From Methanomicrobiales archaeon (GTDB taxonomy: Archaea > Halobacteriota > Methanomicrobia > Methanomicrobiales > Methanospirillaceae), in NCBI GenBank assembly GCA_012520015.1, contig JAAYPD010000152.1:1-9340 (forward strand): a stretch of 9,340 nt of DNA. The letters are read 5' to 3'. Below are positions 5,578-9,340 of this stretch, in pieces. The stretch's first letter is position 1, and each line of letters starts with the position of its first letter. A program made the translations under genes and the position numbers. A model generated the notes under the pieces. That model had not been told where the DNA came from, ran no database searches, and worked only from the letters and a program-made list of their open reading frames with translations.

Positions 5578-5865
5578 TTACTGTTCATCTGCATTTCTGA
5601 TATAATCGACAAACGCAGCTATAAAAGAGAACAGCAGCAGCGTCATTCCCATAAGGCTTACTATCTGCCATGTCCCTGTCATCTGTGGACTGTCTGAGAT
5701 GATGTTTATCCAGTAGCTGATCATCCAGAACAGAAGTGACAGATCAAGAAGGATCAAATACCGGAGCCTTGGCTTTCCAGTTATGATATACAGGAAGATA
5801 CTGGCATTGAGCAGCAGAAAACCCATTACAAGCAGTCCGGCCTCTGCGCCTATCATATCCTGCAT
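5578..5865 (-). CDS. Small three-helix membrane protein of unknown function
   Basis: I do not recognise a family for this 95-residue protein. Three hydrophobic segments are clear: about residues 8-28, 35-56 and 66-88. The first two are linked by a short basic turn (TGKPRLR, 29-35) and the C-terminus is charged (YIRNADEQ), which by the positive-inside rule puts the first loop in the cytoplasm. There is no cleavable signal and no catalytic motif. ATG at 5865 has a good Shine-Dalgarno, GGAGAGGAAT just before it. It lies 37 bases after the beta-solenoid membrane protein gene on the same strand, so the two may be co-transcribed, although a T6 run sits between them. The CARF-HEPN gene follows after 56 bases. 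Confidence 0.7.
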   Translation of the reverse strand: MQDMIGAEAGLLVMGFLLLNASIFLYIITGKPRLRYLILLDLSLLFWMISYWINIISDSPQMTGTWQIVSLMGMTLLLFSFIAAFVDYIRNADEQ

Positions 5866-5884
5866 ATTCCTCTCCTGTTATACC

Positions 5885-5890
5885 AAAAAA
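5885..5890 (-). terminator. T6 tract between the two membrane-protein genes
   Basis: Six T on the minus strand follow the TAA stop of the beta-solenoid gene by about 12 bases. It is either a weak terminator or an internal attenuation point, since the next gene starts only 20 bases further on with its own strong Shine-Dalgarno and no room for a separate TATA box. Confidence 0.35.
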
Positions 5891-5902
5891 TGATGCAGGA
5901 TA

Positions 5903-6937
5903 TTATGCACCAGTATTTGAGTATGCATCATAGCATGTCAGGACCAGCATGCCAAATCCAAGAAATACTGACACTATCCAGATGATAAACCCAATAAACG
6001 GAATCAGGAACAGGATGTTAATTATAACAAAACCGATAACAAAACCCCAGATTAAACCGACCTCTTTATTTGCAATCTTTTGGATCCATTCACCAGCCAG
6101 TGCCCCGGTAAGAATATTTGCAAGCATCAGCCCTATCAGCATCAGGAATAATAGCAGGAATGCAAGAGGTATCCCGACCATTGTAACAAGGAGGATTAAA
6201 AAGAGGATAAAACCGACGATAAGCCCGGCTATTCCGGCAATAAATGACAATAACAGTTTTTCTTTCCCGGTTTTTACAATGGCAGCATGGAAGGCCGGAC
6301 AGATCTTCACGAAGACTATTCCAAGAATGAGGAATCCGAAGAAGGAGATGATCATTGCGATTGTGATAAATGCCTGTATCACAGAACCGATCATCTCAAG
6401 GTCAAACCCTGTCTCCTCCCCAGTCCCTTCTTCAATGGTCAGGTTTCCAAGGATGGTGGCCTGGGTGGTATAACCAGAAGCACTGATGATTGCATCCCTT
6501 GATATCACCGTTTCTTTCCCAAGGATGACCGTGCCACCAGCGGCAGCGATGTTTTCAGTATCCCCTGACATGGTAACTGATCCGCCAAGTGCCATGACTT
6601 TGCCGCCAACATCGCTGTTAATCTCAATATTACCGCCAATGACAAATATATCAGTCCCAACAGGTGCATTCAGCTGAATGGTCCCACCTACTGCAACAAG
6701 ATTTTCTTTAACCGGTTCGTTGACGATCAGGGTTCCTCCTGCCCAGGTAATACTCTTTACCGGGGCATTGACAATCATCGACCCTCCGGATGCCAGGATA
6801 TCGTCATCAACCGGTTCACTGATCACAATATTGTCACCAGACCTGGTATCAAAAGCCGAAACAGGGGAGATAAGAAGACCGGCGGTTATCACCAGAGCAA
6901 TAAAGACAAAAATTCTGCTTATCGTCATATCTTTCAT
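5903..6937 (-). CDS. Secreted beta-solenoid (bactofilin-like) membrane protein
   Basis: A 344-residue envelope protein. Residues 1-28 form a Sec signal peptide ending PVSA. Residues 35-170 are a repeat of 16-17 residues marked by Gly-Gly at 51, 67, 84, 101, 118 and 134, with hydrophobic strands (IVISEPV, IVNAPV, IVNEPV, QLNAPV) between them, as in bactofilin-like polymer-forming solenoids. The C-terminal half has about five transmembrane helices (roughly 186-210, 229-251, 253-278, 296-318, 320-338). The solenoid should therefore lie outside the cell, anchored by the membrane part, unlike cytoplasmic bactofilins. ATG at 6937 is supported by GAGG eight bases upstream and by TTTTTAT near 6977 as a TATA box. 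A structural or polymer-forming role is inference from the repeat; no enzyme motif is seen. Confidence 0.82.
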   Translation of the reverse strand: MKDMTISRIFVFIALVITAGLLISPVSAFDTRSGDNIVISEPVDDDILASGGSMIVNAPVKSITWAGGTLIVNEPVKENLVAVGGTIQLNAPVGTDIFVIGGNIEINSDVGGKVMALGGSVTMSGDTENIAAAGGTVILGKETVISRDAIISASGYTTQATILGNLTIEEGTGEETGFDLEMIGSVIQAFITIAMIISFFGFLILGIVFVKICPAFHAAIVKTGKEKLLLSFIAGIAGLIVGFILFLILLVTMVGIPLAFLLLFLMLIGLMLANILTGALAGEWIQKIANKEVGLIWGFVIGFVIINILFLIPFIGFIIWIVSVFLGFGMLVLTCYDAYSNTGA

Positions 6938-6973
6938 TTGAACAACCTCTTTTCGTTTCTATACTCTAATCTG

Positions 6974-6981
6974 ATAAAAAG
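6974..6981 (-). promoter_or_regulatory. TATA-like box for the beta-solenoid gene, also a T5 tract after the NUDIX gene
   Basis: CTTTTTAT on the minus strand lies about 40 bases before the ATG at 6937, predicting a leader of about 15 bases that contains the GAGG site. The same T-run is 12 bases after the NUDIX stop, so it could also contribute to termination of that transcript. Confidence 0.45.
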
Positions 6982-6992
6982 CTTCTGCCTGG

Positions 6993-7415
6993 TTACTCCT
7001 CTTTAGGTTTCGCTGAACCCATGTACATCCTGAAGTACTCAGCAAACCAGTCTGCCTTTTCCAGTGCCGCGATTTCAGGAAGGCCGGTCCATCTGTATTC
7101 GCAATGTTCTTTGCTAATGGACAGGCCACCGGACAGGATGGTCCCGATCATTACAAGGTTTACCACTCTGAACTCGTCAGTCTCCTGCATAGCTGTCCCT
7201 GCTGCTGTATGTATCGCGACTGAAAATCCGGTCTCTTCCTGGATCTCACGTTTGAGCGCATTGTCAAAAGATTCGTCATCATCAATCCTGCCCCCGGGCA
7301 GCTCCCACCGGGAAGGATTTATCTTTGAATCCGGAGACCGTTTCAGAACCAGAATATGGCCATGCTGATCAAACAGGATAAGGCGGACGGAGAGGGCAAA
7401 TGGTTTTGCTGTCAT
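6993..7415 (-). CDS. NUDIX hydrolase
   Basis: Cytoplasmic Mg-dependent hydrolase of a nucleoside diphosphate linked to another group. The 140-residue protein carries a complete Nudix box, G-x5-E-x7-REIxEExGF: Gly42, Glu48, Arg56-Glu57, Glu60-Glu61, Gly63-Phe64, all key residues intact. The preceding RLILFDQHGHILVLKR (11-26) and WELPGGR (37-43) are the usual beta strands of the fold. The substrate (sanitising oxidised dNTPs, ADP-ribose, or another compound) cannot be read from the sequence. ATG at 7415 is preceded by AGGTTGATC, an imperfect Shine-Dalgarno about 12 bases away. It lies 72 bases after the HerA-like gene on the same strand; a shared transcript is possible but no functional link is evident. 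Confidence 0.93.
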   Translation of the reverse strand: MTAKPFALSVRLILFDQHGHILVLKRSPDSKINPSRWELPGGRIDDDESFDNALKREIQEETGFSVAIHTAAGTAMQETDEFRVVNLVMIGTILSGGLSISKEHCEYRWTGLPEIAALEKADWFAEYFRMYMGSAKPKEE

Positions 7416-7487
7416 ACAAATAGATCAACCTGTACCATGAAAAGTGTTTAGAGCAGAGTGGATTTTGCTCACAGGTTTTCCGGAAGA

Positions 7488-8987
7488 TTACTTCTTTTTC
7501 AACCAGGAGCCAAGCATCCCCCTGACGATCTCCTTTCCAATCTGGGTTCCGACATTGGTTGCAGTTCTTATTGCGATTGTGCTGACAACATCACCTGCAT
7601 CTTTCGTCTTACTACTTCTGCCTGCAGAAGATGGGGCGGGTTTTGGTTTAACCGATGATTTTTCGGCGGCCTGTTCCCTGGCCATGACCTCTTTTTGCCT
7701 TTGCAACAGCTCTTCAGCTGCCGAATGGCGGTTTATCGCCTCTTCATATCTTCCAAATATGGGTGATGACCGGACTTCAGCCTGAATCTCAGTTGATGAC
7801 AGGGGTGGAAGACTGCTCCGTGGCGGGTAGATAAATGCCCGGTCAACAGGCGCAGGAACTCCGGAGCGGTCGAGGACAGATACCAGAGCCTCACCAATCC
7901 CCAGTTCTCCAATTACTTTTTCAGTATCAATCTTTGGATTCTGCCTGAAAGATTTTGCAGCAGCTTTTACTGCCCTCATCTCACCGGGAGTTGTGGCCCT
8001 GAGAGCGTGCTGGACACGGTTTCCAAGCTGCCCAAGGACGGCTTCAGGAATGTCACCAGGGTTCTGGGTGATAAAGTAGACACCAACACCTTTTGACCGG
8101 ATAAGCCTGACGATCTGGATGATTTTTTCTTCAAGAACTTTAGGGGTATCTGTGAATAACAGGTGAGACTCTTCAAAAAAGAGGAGGAACCGGGGCTTTT
8201 CCAGGTCACCCGCTTCAGGAAGGAGATCATATAACTCAGATAAAAGCCAGAGCAGAAAAGTCGAATAGATCTTTGGTGTTTTCATCAGGGCAGCTGCAGA
8301 AAGAAGGTTAATAGTCCCTTTTCCATCCTTTACCTCAAGAATGTCTTCAAGGACAAGAGAAGGTTCACCAAAGAAAAGGTCACCCCCCTGCTCTTCCAGT
8401 GTTAAGACTGCCCTTTGTATGGCTCCAAGAGAGGCTGAAGTCATGTTCCCATATTTTCCTTTTATTTCCGCGGTATTCTCCAGTGCATGGGTTATAAGTG
8501 ATACAAGATCTGCAATATCAATTAGAAGCAGCCGGCTATCATCCGCATACCTGAAAAGCATGGACAAAATGCCAGACTGTGTATTATTCAGGTTCAGAAT
8601 ACGGGATAAGAGCAGAGGGCCCATCTCTGATATTGTCGCTCTCACCGGGTGGCCTTCTTTTCCATGCAGGTCCCAGAACCGTACTGGAAATCCCTCGTAA
8701 GAGAGTTCGTTAAGACCCAACAGCCTGGCACGCTCTTCTATCTTCTTATTCCCGCCCCCTGGCCTGCATAACCCGGAGAGATCTCCTTTGATATCCGGAA
8801 GGAAGACCGGGACTCCCATGGAGCTGAACTGTTCTATCAAAACCCGGAGCGTGACTGTCTTTCCTGTTCCTGTTGAACCAGTTATAAGGCCATGACGGTT
8901 TGCCATGGATGGTTCGATGAAGATTTCAGTCTCACCTTTTGCAAATGGAGACGGTGTAAGTGCGGTCATAAATGAATCATTTAACAT
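7488..8987 (-). CDS. HerA-like ATPase, DUF853/YjgR family
   Basis: P-loop ATPase of the HerA/FtsK-like superfamily, related to E. coli YjgR and of the same length (499 residues); the cellular role of this family is unsettled. Features: MANRHGLITGSTGTGKT with Walker A at 37-44; VFLPDIKGDLSGL (61-73), a family hallmark; Walker B region FLLFFEESHLLF (267-278); ITQNPGDIPEAVLGQLGNRVQHALRA (306-331), containing the sensor Gln and the probable arginine finger; and a C-terminal tail GTQIGKEIVRGMLGSW typical of YjgR. A charged, proline-rich linker lies at about 430-465. The Walker B residue usually Asp is Glu272. No Shine-Dalgarno precedes ATG 8987; a TATA-like TATAATAG at 8995-9002 predicts a start close to the second in-frame ATG (8969), so the protein may be six residues shorter. 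No nuclease gene (NurA) is adjacent. Confidence 0.9.
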   Translation of the reverse strand: MLNDSFMTALTPSPFAKGETEIFIEPSMANRHGLITGSTGTGKTVTLRVLIEQFSSMGVPVFLPDIKGDLSGLCRPGGGNKKIEERARLLGLNELSYEGFPVRFWDLHGKEGHPVRATISEMGPLLLSRILNLNNTQSGILSMLFRYADDSRLLLIDIADLVSLITHALENTAEIKGKYGNMTSASLGAIQRAVLTLEEQGGDLFFGEPSLVLEDILEVKDGKGTINLLSAAALMKTPKIYSTFLLWLLSELYDLLPEAGDLEKPRFLLFFEESHLLFTDTPKVLEEKIIQIVRLIRSKGVGVYFITQNPGDIPEAVLGQLGNRVQHALRATTPGEMRAVKAAAKSFRQNPKIDTEKVIGELGIGEALVSVLDRSGVPAPVDRAFIYPPRSSLPPLSSTEIQAEVRSSPIFGRYEEAINRHSAAEELLQRQKEVMAREQAAEKSSVKPKPAPSSAGRSSKTKDAGDVVSTIAIRTATNVGTQIGKEIVRGMLGSWLKKK

Positions 8988-8994
8988 TTCAGTC

Positions 8995-9002
8995 TATTAT
9001 AG
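8995..9002 (-). promoter_or_regulatory. TATA-like box for the HerA-like gene
   Basis: TATAATAG on the minus strand is only about 10 bases before ATG 8987 but about 28 bases from ATG 8969. If it is the functional TATA box, transcription would start at about 8972 and the message would be leaderless from 8969. Confidence 0.4.
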
Positions 9003-9022
9003 GTATCAAGCTTCAGGTGATG

Positions 9023-9030
9023 AAAAAAAA
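9023..9030 (-). terminator. T8 terminator after aqpM
   Basis: Eight T on the minus strand begin eight bases after the aqpM stop, a standard archaeal T-tract terminator, separating aqpM from the HerA-like gene. Confidence 0.65.
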
Positions 9031-9037
9031 GTGGATA

Positions 9038-9340
9038 TCAGGAGTCGGAATTCAGGTACCCGTAGACAAATACTGCAGCTACTGCCCCAGCAACCGGACC
9101 TATGACATAGATCGGGAAGAAACCCCAGAAATTAGATCCTCCAAGAACGAGATCCAAAAGGTAAGGTCCAAATGTTCTTGCCGGGTTTAACGAGGCACCT
9201 GCAATATTTCCGGTTGCGGTGATTATTCCACCAACAGTCAGACCAATTACCAGACCGGCAAAGCCAGGAGGAGCACGTTCATCAACCGCGACACCCATGA
9301 TGACAAACATGAGAAAAAATGTGCCGATTGCCTCTGCAAG
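9038..9340 (-). CDS. aqpM: Aquaporin AqpM, C-terminal half
   Basis: Membrane channel for water and small neutral solutes. Only the last 100 residues are in the window; the gene continues past the right edge, and the frame is open from 9340. The fragment covers the second half of the MIP fold. It has LAEAIGTFFLMFVIMGVAVD (transmembrane segment 4), a helix around GFAGLVIGLTVGG, the second NPA box in ASLNPARTFGPYL whose Arg is the selectivity-filter arginine, and a final helix IYVIGPVAGAVAAVFVYGYL. The wording around GVAVDERAPPGFAG, SLNPARTFGPYL and IYVIGP is very close to my memory of AqpM from Methanothermobacter, which supports the symbol. The internal ATG at 9310 lies inside helix 4 and is not the start. 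A T8 terminator follows. Confidence 0.93.
   Translation of the reverse strand, partial: LAEAIGTFFLMFVIMGVAVDERAPPGFAGLVIGLTVGGIITATGNIAGASLNPARTFGPYLLDLVLGGSNFWGFFPIYVIGPVAGAVAAVFVYGYLNSDS

Noticed and set aside
5949..6473. 174-codon open frame on the plus strand
   Set aside because: It is antisense to the membrane part of the beta-solenoid protein; its repetitive Ile/Pro/Asn composition is the complement of hydrophobic codons and not a real protein.
5903..7415. Mobile element or horizontal transfer boundary near the NUDIX and membrane-protein genes
   Set aside because: No integrase, transposase, terminal inverted repeats or tRNA fragment was seen, and composition by eye does not change across the genes.

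Overview
The window looks like chromosomal DNA from a methanogenic archaeon, probably in or near the Methanomicrobiales. The reasons are a YcaO/TfuA pair of the kind that thioamidates methyl-coenzyme M reductase, a close match to the archaeal aquaporin AqpM, a cysteine-rich DUF2769 protein typical of methanogens, archaeal TATA boxes and short T-tract terminators. The order-level placement is inference from family resemblance. No rRNA, tRNA, CRISPR array, insertion sequence or phage gene was seen. Every gene but one is on the minus strand.

Right to left along the minus strand: (1) 9340-9038, the C-terminal half of aquaporin aqpM, closed by a T8 terminator. (2) 8987-7488, a HerA-like/DUF853 ATPase. 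(3) 7415-6993, a NUDIX hydrolase. (4) 6937-5903, a secreted beta-solenoid (bactofilin-like) membrane protein, then 5865-5578, a small three-helix membrane protein. (5) 5521-4253, a CARF-HEPN protein of the Cas02710/Csm6-like kind, with no cas genes or CRISPR array nearby. (6) 3915-4232 (+), a ten-cysteine DUF2769 protein, convergent with the CARF gene and divergent from the next operon. (7) 3783-534, a tight five-gene operon ycaO-tfuA-moeB-moaD-moaE. (8) 292-1, the N-terminus of a TupA-type tungstate-binding protein, with its own promoter and candidate operator sequences.

The operon in (7) is the main interest. YcaO and TfuA install backbone thioamides and need a sulfur donor. MoeB adenylates the C-terminus of MoaD so that it can carry a thiocarboxylate, and MoaE uses that sulfur to build molybdopterin. 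All four junctions are overlaps or a 2-nt gap, so one transcript seems to encode a sulfur-carrier module plus two consumers: the MCR thioglycine (inferred) and the Mo/W cofactor. The tungstate transporter gene next door fits the cofactor side, since methanogens need Mo/W-pterin for formylmethanofuran dehydrogenase and formate dehydrogenase.

The second point of interest is the stand-alone CARF-HEPN gene, which has a recognisable nucleotide-sensing motif and an intact R-x6-H RNase motif but lies among ordinary genes.
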